A DNA stretch of 64,000 nucleotides from Gnetum montanum (GCA_015680685.1 MNCI01030643.1:568952-632951), one strand, 5' to 3'. Positions 36,550-48,544 are shown, counted from the first letter of the stretch. Numbers and translations: made by a program. Notes: a model not told the origin generated them from the letters alone.

Positions 36550-37580
36550 CTATATTGATAAGAATGGCTTAAAATAGGCTATAAATGGTAAAATAGAAGT
36601 AAATTCCAAAAAATGGAATTCAAATCCTTTTAAAGGAAAAAATGGCTAAATAATGAGGTACTTACTATAATTATAAAGTAGGGGATAAGAGGAGTTCCCC
36701 CTCCTTACCAAGAATGGAAAGTTGAAAACATTGGTTTCAAGCCTCAGCCAAGTTGGCCTCCCAACTATGTCTACATTGGGTATGGCAAGGGCAAAAGAAG
36801 GGGGGTGAGATAATGGAAATATCACACCCTCTAACTCAACATTGATGAGGAGGTAGGCTAAAAATCAAAGTAAAAAGTTTGGATTTTTCTATTGAAAATT
36901 GGTTTTAGCAGGATGCCAATTCTGTTAGCTTGGAAAAATGGGGAAGCTAACATTCAAAAGTTTGGCAATTCTTGGAAGGGCTATACCACCAAATTTAGAA
37001 GCTTGAAAAATATTGAAATTGGTAGTAGAAAGAAAAAGGGAAAAGGGTTTCAACATTATCCTTGAAGGAAAGAATTCATAGCAACTACTATAAAAAGCTA
37101 TCACCCAACCACTTGCAAATTTCATGCTACAATTTTGGTTATAGGGAAGTGAAAATGGGTAGCATTGATATTCTATAAGTTTTGGCTATAAAAGAATATG
37201 AATAAAGGATTTCAATTTACAATGTTGGCTATGGGAAAAGTTGGTGTTAAACCTCTTCCACGCTAGGCTTCCCAACTGCTTCTACGTGGGTATGGTAAGG
37301 GAAAAGAAGGGGAGTGAAATGATGAAAATCTCACACCTTCTAATTGAGCTTTGGAGAGAAGGAAAGAAAGTTTGATGGCCAAAATGGAAACTTGGTATTT
37401 TCCAAAGAAATTTTTTTTGAAAGCTTCCAATTTTTACCAAAAAGGAGGGAAAAGTAGGTTTGGTTGGTGTAGAAACTAACATTAGTTTTATGGCTAAAAA
37501 AGATTTAGGAAAAATTGAATGGTTGTTAAGGCTTCCATGCTAATTTTGAAAATTCATAATAGATGTTGTAAAATTTCAAC
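36550..37580. repeat. Non-coding region with a roughly 480-bp direct duplication
   Basis: The block at about 36740-36860 (CTCCCAACTATGTCTACATTGGG, then GAAGGGGGGTGAGATAATGG and TCACACCCTCTAACT) recurs at about 37260-37345 with about 80 percent visual similarity. The following CTTGG/TTTTCCAAAG text is also shared. It lies upstream (minus sense) of the second-lineage gag, so it may be that element's leader or a decayed LTR. Confidence 0.55.
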
Positions 37581-37589
37581 ACATAAACC

Positions 37590-38424
37590 ACCCAAAACAT
37601 TGGAGCCTTGATATTGGATACCTAATATCGGGGACCAAGAAGTGATGTTGGATATTCAATATCGTGGGATGTATGTCAGCCTATAAATATAACACTTGGA
37701 CACATGGTTTGGGAGTCTTTTTGGTCATAGTGTAGCAAATATCTTGTAGTTTTTCATCCCCAAAGTTAGAATATTTTTCCAAGTGTCTACAACAAAAGTC
37801 ATTCAAGCACTATTGTACCTAAGCACAGTAGTATGTGGGGCAATAAAGATGAGCTTTCTAATAAACCTTGTAGCACTTTGGCTAGATTAAATATTTTCTT
37901 CATGAATTTAATGTTTTATGCAATTTCCTTTAATGCTTTAAGTAATTAAGCTAAATTAATCTAGATTAAATAGCAATTACTTAAGCACATAAGTACAACC
38001 ACTTCGAGCATGTGCATGATGCTTGGTAATCCCAATAACGCTTAACGTTTGGTAACCTAGTAGTGTTTTACATGTTCAGGATGTGTACAGAAAGTAAGAC
38101 TAGATGCTTATGTTAGGATTAGTTAGACATTAGTTAGTTAGCTAGATAGATTAGTAATTAAATTACATCATTCCATTCATCCTTTAGTTTAACCACCCAA
38201 AACATAAAACATAAAAATAATAAAAATCATACACCTTGATTACACTTAACCATACCTTTGAATATCATAAGTGTAATTAAGAAGCCAATGAATGACTGTT
38301 AGGACAAGTTCACTTCTTAGAGGCTAGTGTACAAAAATATAAAGGGTCCACAAAATTTGACCAAATCAGACATGAATGCTTAGTGATTCGTGTGGTTGAG
38401 TGTAGGGGTATTCACCACTCGTCA
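37590..38424 (+). repeat. Element D 5' LTR
   Basis: Starts near the GGAGCC/GATATTGG region (exact left end unclear) and ends TTCACCACTCGTCA at 38424. ATATCG-containing repeats lie at about 37608-37665 and TATAAATA at 37682-37689. Internal blocks (AACCACTTCGAGCATGTGC, CTTGGTAATCCCAATAACG) match the 3' LTR at 55229. A degenerate primer site TAGCATCATTTCTAGGGA follows at 38426-38443. Confidence 0.85.
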
Positions 38425-38579
38425 TTAGCATCATTTCTAGGGACTCTTTTTGTTTGAAACATGCACTATGTAGGCATAGTAAAAATCATTAACATTGTTG
38501 GATGAACCTTAAGGTAAAAATCATTTTAAAAATAAATATAATAATTTAAGCACACTAATATCTTATTCTAATTGCAAAA

Positions 38580-40027
38580 TATCTTCTTCTCACAAGCACA
38601 ATGATACTAAACTGCGAGTGCCTTAAGAATGCAAGGTGGTATATACTCATTCAAATGAGTATGTGCCTAACTTCACCTTAATCCTACATCAGGATGAACA
38701 ACTACAGTGGTGAGATATGAAGGAAAACATTGTAATGCCTCCTAATTGATTTGTGCATGGGATGCTACTCCAAACTCTTAGGAGGTTGGACATCTAGGAT
38801 CTTTAAGAAAAGTACATTATGCATGACCATGACTACTAAGACTACCATCCCACTGAAACAAAATGCATGAGAGATTAACACTACGAGAAGCACCATGACA
38901 ATGAGGATCCTCCTTCTGGGGGTTCTTAACATGAAGATTCTCCACCCCTTGATATTGGTGATGGGGGCTTGAACTTGAATCTACAATCCACTATCAATAA
39001 TCAAGGTTTAGGCAAAAGTGGGAGTCAAAGTAGGGGCTTAGGCAAGCATCAAGATGACAAAAAGATAATGAATATGGCCATGAAAAGTGTAGTGGAGGTG
39101 GCAAATACCATCGTGGTGCAGTCCTCCTCCCTCTTCACCTTCTCCATATGCATCTTCTTCTTCCTCTTCTAGTTTTGATAAATGCCATAGAAAGAATAAC
39201 CATGTTGAAGGTGAACAACAAGATAATGATAATCGCAAAGATCACCATGAACAAAGGGGTAGAAGAGGACATCATAGGTGTCATCAAAATAATGATGATA
39301 ATGAGCCTTTTCTAGCAACCAAAAGCATGCTAAAGATTGGAGAGGAGATAAAAATTTCAACTAGGCATATGAAAGATAGTCAGATCAAGCAACTTGACAT
39401 GAATAATATCCCCCAATTTGAGGGGGGATATAACTCTAATCCACAAACACATCTTCAAGCCTTTCACAATTATTGTGCCTTACAAAATATTGAAAATGAT
39501 TAGTAGAAATTAAAGTTATTTCCCAAGACACTCATAAAGAAAGTAGAAAGTTGGTATTGATCCTTAGAGCCAAAATCCATTTGTCGGTGGAGTATAATGC
39601 TAGAGCTATTCACTAATAAATATAAAATATGCTTCTAAGTGTCTAATCTAAAAAGGTAGATCCAAGGATGGAAGTAAGAAACACATGAACCCTTGGGATG
39701 CTTTCATTGGTAGATACTATTCTCTCATACATTGATGCCCTAGCCATGGTTATTCTTAGTAGGAACAACTTCACCACATCATAGATGAACTTAGATTAGA
39801 AATAGGAAGAACTCTTGGGATCTATGCCCAAGGAAGAATATTAGAACTTAAAGCCCATAAGATCCAAAGGTTGATAGACTAGGTAGAAAAAGAAGAAGGA
39901 GAGCTGAGGAAACAAGAAAGTGCTAAGGAATATAATAGGGATCCTTCCATTAGAAAAAGGAAGGTTCAATTTTATGAAAATGAGGAGGAGTCATCACTTA
40001 ATGAGGTGGTTCAACAACAAACCTTTT
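38580..40027 (+). pseudogene. gag: Element D gag, N-terminal and capsid part, broken
   Basis: Recognisable blocks are YTHSNEYVPNFTLILHQDEQ, then MLKIGEEIKISTRHMKDS, FEGGYNSNPQTHLQAFH, WSIMLELFTNKY and EEGELRKQESAKEYNRDPS. Stops appear about every 20-60 codons. The frame is cut by element C after CAACAAACCTTTT and resumes at 48545. Confidence 0.85.
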
Positions 40028-40851
40028 TGATGAGTCTTCATTTGGGGCAACTGCGATATCGCGTACGTGATATCGTAGCCCAACCTGTGATATCGCATAC
40101 ACGATATCGCGGCCTGTCTCCTCATCTATAAATAAGAGGTAGATAGATCATCATAGATCATTAGGAAGTTAGCCAGTTTTAGTTTAAGCATTTTAATTTC
40201 TTTCTCTCCCTTTTCCTCTTAGTGTATGCCCGCAGTGTGGTGATTGTAATTGTATGGCATCCTTATTCAAGTGTGACATACTTGGACACGCACATGACCG
40301 GCAATAAAGATCGAGATTACTTTATCATTGCAACATTCACTTAGCTTAATTATTTAATTAATTGTTATTTACTACTTTCCTAGTTAGTCTCTCTCACCCT
40401 TATCTCATGTTAAAATGTGGAATGAGTACGACTTGATTATGAGAATTTAAGTGTGACTACTTGGTAACCGAGTAGCGTACCTAGGATCTGCGCTTGGTAA
40501 TCCTCGTAGTAGTCATGCACGAAGTCCAAGATGTATATGGATAATCAAGGAATGGATGCTCATCATACTTAGGCTAGTTTAGATTCTCTTACCCTTTCTC
40601 TCTTAGCTTAGATAATATTACTTTCCACTACCTTCAGGAGTAGCATTAGATTAGAAACCCATCATACACCTCACTCTGGACTAAACCATACGTGAAAAAG
40701 CTAATACTAGTCCAGGTGGGAAGACAACGAATTGCAACCTAAGGCTAACTATCTAGATGCCACAACTAGTCCATATACGGAGCTCGACCGCATCACATGT
40801 GTAACACTCGTATTTGTATAGTTGAGTGTAGGGGTACCTTGCCACTCATCA
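40028..40851 (+). repeat. Element C 5' LTR
   Basis: 824 bp from TGATGAGTC to GCCACTCATCA. GATATCGC palindromes lie at about 40051-40110 and TATAAATA at 40127-40134. It includes a TTGGTAACCGAGTAGCGTACC block shared with the solo LTR at 11669-12616. Confidence 0.93.
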
Positions 40852-40852
40852 T

Positions 40853-40870
40853 TAGTGTCGTTGCCGGGGA
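40853..40870 (+). promoter_or_regulatory. Element C primer binding site
   Basis: TAGTGTCGTTGCCGGGGA; three differences (all transitions) from the element B Asp-type site, with the last ten bases intact. Confidence 0.87.
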
Positions 40871-40968
40871 TGGTGCTAGTTATCTAGATTAGTTATATCA
40901 TACAAAGTCGCTGTATAAGGACTTAACAATATATATTTTAGAAAAAATAATTATAAAAAGTTACAACC

Positions 40969-42069
40969 ATGGCTCTCCTACAAGACTATAACAATGGCAC
41001 ACTTAGTGAGGAAGTTCATTGGAGAACCAACGAACTATATGACGATGAAGATTGGAGTACACAACCTGAAGTAGGGGTTTCTTATAAACATGAACGAAAG
41101 CAACGTCATCCCAACACACAAAATCATAACTTACGTAATGACGATGAACCCCTACTGGCCACTACAAGCTTAATGCAAATAGAAGAGGCTGTTCGAATCT
41201 CACATAGGCACTGTAAAGAGAGTCATCTACCTAGGCTCAATTTAAACAACTTTTCCCATTTTTCAAGAGGCTATGACTTAGACCCGTATCAACATTTACA
41301 AGCCTTCTACGATGCCTACACATGGAATAACATTGATAACAGGTGGAAAAAACTCAAGCTCTTCCCTATGATACTCGTTAGCCAAGCAAAAGTATGGTAT
41401 AGATCGTTAAAACCAAATTCAATACGACGTTGGCCAATAATGGTAGAAGTCTTTAATGAAAAATATCAAACCTACACAAGAGTGTCAACCTTGAGGAAAC
41501 AAATCCAAGAGTGGAAACAAGCACAACATGAACCCTTGGACATGGCCTTAGAAAGATATTATGCATTGTTAAACAACTATCCAGGCCATGAGTTCTCCAA
41601 AGAAAGGCTAATGTACCATATCATTGATGAGCTTCGTGATGAAACAAGAAAGACCCTAGGGATGTATGCCCAAGGACAACTTTATGAACTACGAACCCAT
41701 CAATTACAAGAGCTTATTAAGCGGGTAGCAAAAGAAGAAGGAGAAATGGCTATATGGGAGAGTGTTGAAAAACATCAACGGGACCAAAATCTCAACTTAA
41801 CAAAGGTCCATGATCATAAAAAGGAGAAATCAACCTATCACAAGGAGAAAGAATCATCTTTGCCAATACAACAATCATTAGAAGAAGTCGAGGCAAAGAT
41901 CAATAAGATGTTGGAATGGACGTATAAAAAGTGTGGAGAATTTATCGATATTATTGGAGATAGAGTTTTGACAACCCAAGAAGCAGGACAAAACATTAGA
42001 CAATTGGAAAGAAGGGATAAGGAAAATAAGAGCTCAATTTCCAATCATACGTATGAATGCAACATATGA
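40969..42069 (+). CDS. gag: Element C gag, open for 366 codons
   Basis: Starts MALLQDYNNGTL, 118 bp after the LTR. Capsid core: PLLATTSLMQIEEAVRISH, NLNNFSHFSRGYDLDPYQHL, WYRSLKPNSIRRWPIM, YYALLNNYPGHEF and GMYAQGQLYELRTHQLQEL. The acidic/basic C-terminal part leads to ECNI followed by a TGA where the knuckle's second Cys (TGC) is expected; the next residues YDHPKGQCPI confirm it. So the capsid part is intact but the zinc knuckle is cut. Its sequence is clearly diverged from the gags of A and B. It could still supply capsid protein. Confidence 0.85.
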   Translation: MALLQDYNNGTLSEEVHWRTNELYDDEDWSTQPEVGVSYKHERKQRHPNTQNHNLRNDDEPLLATTSLMQIEEAVRISHRHCKESHLPRLNLNNFSHFSRGYDLDPYQHLQAFYDAYTWNNIDNRWKKLKLFPMILVSQAKVWYRSLKPNSIRRWPIMVEVFNEKYQTYTRVSTLRKQIQEWKQAQHEPLDMALERYYALLNNYPGHEFSKERLMYHIIDELRDETRKTLGMYAQGQLYELRTHQLQELIKRVAKEEGEMAIWESVEKHQRDQNLNLTKVHDHKKEKSTYHKEKESSLPIQQSLEEVEAKINKMLEWTYKKCGEFIDIIGDRVLTTQEAGQNIRQLERRDKENKSSISNHTYECNI

Positions 42070-42952
42070 CTATATGATCATCCCAAGGGCCAATGCCCAA
42101 TACTATTACATTTACATGAGCATTGGGGAAACACATTACGTCTAGAGTTCATATAGAGATACTATGTTCAATCACAGTGGCAACAATCCCATTCATAGGG
42201 GAGACCACCACTAAACTAGAGACACCCTTCGTATCATCCGAACCCAAACACTTATCTTGTTCAACATCCTATTTCTCCAACTGGGCCAACGTACTTTATC
42301 TTACCACAGTACCATTCTCCTCAATACTATCAGCCCATACCTTCAACACAACCACTTCCTTGTGCACCTTATACCCCTCCTAATTTTCAACATTATCATC
42401 CTTTCCCTCCTTATATATCACCACCAATTGTTCCTAAGGTGTCTGCACCAGAGCAACAACCCATGAACGACTACCAACAGCAGTGAGAAACCTTAGCAAC
42501 ATCGAAGGTGCCCCTTCTTCATAAATGAACCTAAGAATGGACAACACAATTTCGAGGCCACTACATCCTCCAACTTAGCACAAGTCCCACACTGTGGTGC
42601 ACCCTTATCTTTGAACCCAATGCCTCATGTAACTTCATCAAGGCCACCAACGCACACTCCAATAATAATACGACCCAATGAACACAACCATGGAAGGCAT
42701 CATCCCAATCCTTGCATACCATCTAACGGTCCCAAATATCATAGTGTGTCAAGTCATTATTTGGGAACTACATCGTACAAATTGCCCCACTATGCTTACT
42801 GTAATCAAGTGTGTGAACCCCAATGGGGTAAGTATGATCGGGCCTCAATACTTCCAACATGCAAGGATCCTCACCTTCCATTTATTAAACCTTGCCATCC
42901 TCAACTGTTTAGTTATGGGGGATACCCCCATCCTAATAACAAGCACGATTAA
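42070..42952 (+). pseudogene. Element C gag C-terminal tail, broken
   Basis: After the stop the knuckle remainder YDHPKGQCPI is followed by His/Pro/Gln/Tyr-rich text in changing frames. The last part (42611-42952) is open for 113 codons and ends SYGGYPHPNNKHD. This resembles the P/Q linker of A and B. TTATGGGGG, a variant of the purine motif, is at 42913-42921, exactly where this tail ends. Confidence 0.6.
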
Positions 42953-44837
42953 TAAATACTTTTCATTTTCTTGAATTTCACAACTTTTTATTTTCTAATT
43001 TTTCATTTTTTAATTTCTTGTTTTATCTTTTTGTCTTTTTACATTTTTATAAGTAATCTCATCTACGCATAAAACACTCATGTGGCTCATTGGTTGAGGT
43101 GTGTTCTATGTTATCAAGTCTTGATCGATCAATTATTTGGAATAGTGAGCCCATTACACCCACTCATCCACTCTACAAATAAGAGGTTCTGTTCAAGGGT
43201 ACAATGATATTCTTGACATTCTTAAAACTTAAAATTAATTTTGTGTTCATTGTACCTAGAATGAAGAAGGATGGACCAAGAGGGAATGATTAGGATGTGA
43301 CATCAAGGGGACTTGCGGATTCTCTTTGGTGATGTCTATGGAATTTTTCATGCAACATGGTTGTACTAAGATCCTTGTAGATCTAATGAAAAATGGGAGT
43401 AAGAGTAATCAAACGGGCACTCAAAAATCCAATGCTATTCTAGGGGGTCCCACTAGAAAGACATGCACCCATGCCTAAAGTTTGGTAGCTTCTCTAGATT
43501 CAGTATTCAAAAAAATAGAAAGAGAAAAGAAAATGAAAAGAAAAGTGTCACAAAACAAAAATCACTCCTCCCTTGAATAGAATGCCAAGTGATCATATGC
43601 CTTGTTGTTATGGTACTCTCATAGTTGTTTATCATGGGATGAAACAATGCGATGTCACTAATTAGAAGGATGGGCTTGGTCCTGATCTTGGAATGACGGG
43701 TTAATGACATGTTAATCATGTCACTGTGCCTTGGGTCAATTACCTTATGTCCCAATCTCTACGATCCCTTCTATACTTTGTTTCATCTCACTATTCATGT
43801 AATTGTAGCTCGTGTTGTGTGTAACATAGAGTTCTTACCTCATTCCAGTGATAATTACATGTGTGTGTTTTGTGGAATCAGTGTAGAATACATTTAACCC
43901 TTCTAGTGTCCATGGACACTTTAAGTGTGGTTACACAAGGGCATTATAGGTAAGAACCTGCTTTGGGGAGGATCCACTTGTGTAATCTTTTGTAATCTTC
44001 ACTTATGACATAGCTCACACACACCATTTCTTACCCTCAACATAATTTTTCATAACGTTCTTTCCCTACTATTATCCCTCTGAATTTCAAAGTTCCTATG
44101 CACCATTACATAGCCTTTTTCTCCCATACGAAGTTTTATTGATAAAATCCACACCATCATAATTAATTGTGCCTTTCGAATTAATGGAATTACCCTAGAG
44201 CTCCTTCATAATAGCCCAATGTCCTTCGTTTACAATGTTGATTTCAAGAAAATCCTTAAGAAATTCAGTATTTTTATTGTGCCTCATGTCACTAAGGCTG
44301 TGATATCGCATACGTGATGTATCATACACAATATCACGTCCCTCCAACCCTATAAATAGGTGACCCCCTGCAACACTTAGCATCATTTCTTGCCATTCAT
44401 GCAAGGGAGTTTTTCAAATTTTTCTCTATGAATTGCGAGTGTCACACCTTTGCTTTCGTATCCGTATCTTGCTCGTTGGTAGTCTGCTTTTAATTCCGTC
44501 TAAACCTTCTTGAACTTGGAGTGTTCAGCTTAGTCATGGGGGAGGGACATCTGCCAAAAAGCACCTAACTTTTTTGGAATTTATCATCACCCAAAGGACA
44601 TCATCTAGGGTAATTAGTTATAACACTTAGAATAATTGTACCCAAAAAATCATTTAATCCTTAGCTATACTGGGAAATTAAAAAATTAGAAACCACCTAA
44701 GTAAAATGGACTCATTATTACAATCTTTCGAGTAATATCACATGGAGATAAAATAATATCATTAACTAAGGCAAGCAGTAAGGTATAACTTAACTTCAAA
44801 AACAACCTTACTAACACTTGGCCCCATGTGATTGCAG
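42953..44837 (+). other. Element C central non-coding region
   Basis: A T-rich tract (42955-43050), a block similar to the A/D 3' region (GTGACATCAAGGGG near 43298; CTTTGGGGAGGATCCACTTG near 43971), a promoter-like module at 44298-44358, TCATGGGGG at 44534-44542, and GTGATTGCAG immediately before ATG 44838. No protein homology was seen in any frame. Confidence 0.7.
44298..44358 (+). promoter_or_regulatory. Promoter-like module inside element C
   Basis: TGATATCGCATACGTGAT and CAATATCACG repeats, then TATAAATAGG (TATAAATA at 44351-44358). This copies the LTR arrangement, yet the sequence downstream of the TATA box does not match any LTR here. It lies 480 bp before the accessory frame. The promoter call is an inference from layout. 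Confidence 0.55.
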
Positions 44838-47589
44838 ATGGCCCCGAAACGTGGACAACAAGAAGGTCTTACTCAAGGTGGAAGCAAACGATCTCGGAGA
44901 GGTGGAAGACAAGATCTTTCCAGACAACATACAGAACAGGAGGAGCAATCTTTCAGTATTCATCAAGAGGATCCTCCTATCGTATATTCTAGATAGGCAA
45001 AAGGAGGAGTTGTTGCAGCACCTGAATAGGGACAACATCTCACGTTGCCCCAAGATTGTGTTCAGGCCTTCCATGAAAAGTCCACATTTGCTATGGTGAT
45101 TGTGGAATTGAACTTTGAATCTTTTGCAAAGTTTTCTCCTGAGGCTATTAGGGATCATCTCAAAGGTCTCCCTTATGGCCTACCCTCTCTGAAAGTGGTG
45201 CTTGGTACCTAGGGGGACGTACCAATTCTGGCACAATAAAGAGCAAGGCACCACCATCAACATTTGTGGTATGATAGTTGATTTCTCCATGTAGGCCATT
45301 TCAGAAGTATTAAACCTTCCGAATAAAGGGCCCAAAGTTGCTCAGTTATCCACCTGTTCAAACCCCGATGTGCGACGGGATTGGTTGAAAAGGGCTTATG
45401 GCAGAGATAAAACATTTCGTGAATTGATGATGGAAGAGAGGCTTTACTTCAAAATTGGAACATATCACCTCTTCCCCATGAAGGGCTTAAAAAGAATATC
45501 AATGTATGCGGCTAGAGGATGTGTAGTGTTGATGGGAAAGGTTGATGCTAACCTACCCCATCTATATTTAATGGAGACCCTGAGGCGATTCGAGGAACGG
45601 AAGACAGGGAAAATGGCACTGCCTTTCCCTTGTCTTATTAGAAAGCTTTGATGACATGCTAGTATCCGGGGGTACACCAATGATGTCCTCTGAAAAGCCC
45701 AGATTGCTTCATATGCTGAATTGTTAAAGTTGCCAGCTCCAAGGAAAATCACTAGCAAGATACTGGGACTAGAAGAAGAAGAAGAACAGATGGCTGGACC
45801 AACTACAACTCAACTTGCAAGACCCAGCCAACCTCCAAGCACTGGTCCCAGCCAACAATAGGAAGTAAGGCCCATCACAAATCAGGATCAGCAGCCGCCA
45901 CAAGACTATAGACCATTGATAAGCCATCTTAGGGCCATCGTTGAGATGGTCAATTGGGGAAGTTGTGATGACGCAAACCTCTTCCATGTCATTGATGATG
46001 CCATTCAGCCCACTATTTCTTTGGATTGCACAAGGGGGGAAGTATCTAATCACACAGGAGGAGGGAAAGTAGATGGTTACAAAAGATCTCAGGAAACACA
46101 ACATCTTTCTAGGTGCAATTAGAAACTGGTGAAGGGGCCACTGTGGTGGTCATGCAATACTAGAATGTCATGGGAGCTGTTGAAGTGTTCATGGACCACA
46201 TCAAGGAATCATTCAATGTACCTATTGTACCTTAGCCAGAACCTCAATGACTCCTATGGAACATGAGGATGCACTTGATCAATTGCTCCAAACAGGGCAA
46301 ATAATGACATCCCTCAGGATGTTAGAGTAATTTAGTCAGACCTCATTTCCAGAAAGGGGAAGCTGGTCTTAATAGAAGTGAGGGCTGAGGATGTTGAAGC
46401 TGAAGTGCAAAAATTACAAGAGTAGCTCATAGCCCTACAGGCAACACAGCGGGACCCTCTACAATTCGTTCCTGTAGACCAACTAGATAATTTTAGAACT
46501 GAGCAACTAACCAAGCTAATAGCAGAGAACTAAAAGGTTGCTGATAAAAAAGAGAAGGCTATTTGGAATGCCTCTGCAGCACAAGCATAAACTCATGCAC
46601 ATATTAAGGTACTCAATGCCTTACAAGAAAAAAATAAACAGCTTGCTATCGACAACCTTTGGTTGACCACTATGGAAAAGCAAAAGAATGTTCTTGAGGA
46701 ACACTTTCATTAATTGTGAGAAAAATTCATTCGGGTCAACCAAGACATAAGTCATTTAGCTAGGGAGAATAGAACCCTCTCAATGGAGGAGGTATGCATA
46801 ATTCGTCAAAAGATAGCCATTGAAATAAGCGCGTGGAAAAATGAGGCTAAATGACATGAGAACCTAAGGAGCACTTCTAAGATGAGGTGGAGATGTACAA
46901 ATAGATCCTTGAGAAGGAGATCCATATGGCCAAGGCCCACATCAATGCTATTAGTGCACATCAATGCTATTAGTACTCAACACACTGACTGGCTAGCCAT
47001 ATTGGACACATATGCCTTCACCCACCAAGCGGAAGTTAAGAACCAGGACCTACAGATTTAGGATCTAACAAAATACATGGAGTTGAAAAATCTGAGGTAT
47101 GCCAACCTTGCCATGTTAATAGCAGGATGCACAAGGAAAAAGCTCGAGTAGTAGGTAGCAACCACCTATGTTAAATATGAAGCAGAATTTGCAGAACATA
47201 AGAAGTTGTTGGAAAAACTGGAGGTCGCAAATTCTGAACTTGAGGTGGTAAAGGCAACCTACCAAGGCCAAAAGGGTGTTTTAGTAGATTTCGCTTGATG
47301 ACTAGCATATTTTCAAGAGTACAAGGATAAAGCTAGAGCCTATGAGGAAGAACGACGAGTGTTCGCAGCTTGGTATGTCAAGGCCATTCAAATGTTTCCG
47401 CAACTACCCTGTCTGTGGGAAGTGCCGACTCTATCAAAAATTAGAACGTTATCATGGATGGAAAAATACCCTCAAACTAAAGAGGAGAAGCTCTAAGCCA
47501 TACTTCAACACCATCAATTCTCAAAGCCTAGAGCACAAGACAAAGGGAAAGCACCAATGGAGGAGCCACCGCCACCAGGAACTACATAA
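44838..47589 (+). pseudogene. Element C accessory reading frame, decayed
   Basis: Starts ATG 44838 directly after a CAG (acceptor-like). The first residues MAPKRGQQ plus SKRSRRGGR are basic, like a nuclear localisation signal. A globular part follows in two frames: SFAKFSPEAIRDHLKGL (about 45120-45170), ICGMIVDFSM, AISEVLNLPNKGP (about 45297-45335) and the open stretch 45370-45651. A Q/P-rich hinge lies at about 45790-45900. A long coiled-coil-like region (46336-47530; EVRAEDVEAEVQKLQE, LARENRTLSMEEV, EAEFAEHKKLLEKLEVANSE) precedes the tail KGKAPMEEPPPPGTT and a stop at 47587. About 900 codons with many stops. It occupies the position where Athila-type elements carry an env-like frame, but I see no transmembrane segments. 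Family unknown. Confidence 0.6.
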
Positions 47590-47743
47590 GTTCCAAAATT
47601 TTTGTAGATGTAGAACATTCTTTGTGTTGTGTCTTCATTTTTTTTTTCATTCCACACTATGTCATAATCCCATTTTCCCATCTAATAATCCCATACCTAT
47701 CCATTATGTAATCACTGTAACTCGAGGACAAGTTTTCATTCAG

Positions 47744-47754
47744 TTGTGGGGGTA
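47744..47754 (+). promoter_or_regulatory. Element C polypurine tract
   Basis: TTGTGGGGGTA immediately precedes TGATGAGTC at 47755; upstream CTCGAGGACAAGTTTTCATT is shared with element A. Confidence 0.82.
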
Positions 47755-48544
47755 TGATGAGTCATCATTTGGGGAAACCACAATATCGCATACACGATAT
47801 CATGGCCTGTCTCCTCATCTATAAATAATAGGTAGATAGATCATCATAGATCATTAGGAAGTTAGTCAGTTTTAGTTTAATCATTTTAATTTCTTTCTCT
47901 CGATTTTCCTCTTCGTGTATGCCCGCAGTGTGGTGATTGTAACTGTACGACATCCTTATTCGAGTATGACGTACTTGGACAAGCACATGACAGGCAATAA
48001 AGATCGTGATTACTTCATCATTGCATCATTCACTTAGCTTAATTATTTAATTAATTGTTATTTACTACTTTCCTAGTTAGTCTCTCTCACGCTTATCTCA
48101 TGTTAAAACGCAGAATGAGTACGACTTAATTACGAGCATTTAAGTGTGACTACTTGGTAACCCAGTAGCGTACCTAGGATCTGCGCTTGGTAATCCTAGT
48201 AGTAGTCATGCATGAAGTCCAAAATATGTATGGATAATCAAGGAACAGATGCTCATTTCACTTAGGCTAGTTTAGATTCTCTTACCCTTTCGCTCTTAGC
48301 TTAGATAATATTACTTTCCACTACCTTCAAGAGTAGCATTAGATTAGAAACCCATCACACACCTCACTCCAGACTAAACCATACGTGACAAAGCTAATAC
48401 TAGTCTAGGTGGGAAGACAAGAAATTGTGACCTAAGGCTAACTGTCTAGATGCCACAACTAGTTTTTCTTCGAAGTTCAATCGGATCACGCGTGTAACGC
48501 TCATATTCGTATGGTTGAGTGTAGGGGTACCTCGCCACTCATCA
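47755..48544 (+). repeat. Element C 3' LTR
   Basis: 790 bp, TGATGAGTC to GCCACTCATCA. It aligns throughout with 40028-40851 but lacks one of the palindrome units (only about 47783-47802 retained) and differs at many C/T sites. TATAAATA is at 47820-47827. Confidence 0.93.

Larger units (their letters stand above)
40028..48544 (+). mobile_element. Element C: LTR element with gag and a long accessory frame, no pol
   Basis: LTRs 40028-40851 and 47755-48544; target duplication CTTTT/CTTGT with one mismatch (40023-40027 and 48545-48549). The Asp-type primer site is near-intact, gag opens at 40969, and a gag C-terminal tail runs to about 42950. No protease, RT, RNase H or integrase blocks are seen. 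A 1.9-kb non-coding stretch follows, then a decayed accessory frame (44838-47589) and the polypurine tract. This fits a non-autonomous gag-carrying derivative. It inserted into the gag of element D. Confidence 0.9.

Noticed and set aside
44811-45158. Minus-strand 115-codon frame
   Set aside because: Shadow of the accessory frame on the plus strand, which has the coherent protein-like features.
44838-47589. Retroviral-type envelope gene
   Set aside because: Position would fit, but no signal peptide, membrane segment or cleavage site is visible; the coiled coil and basic N-terminus do not support it.
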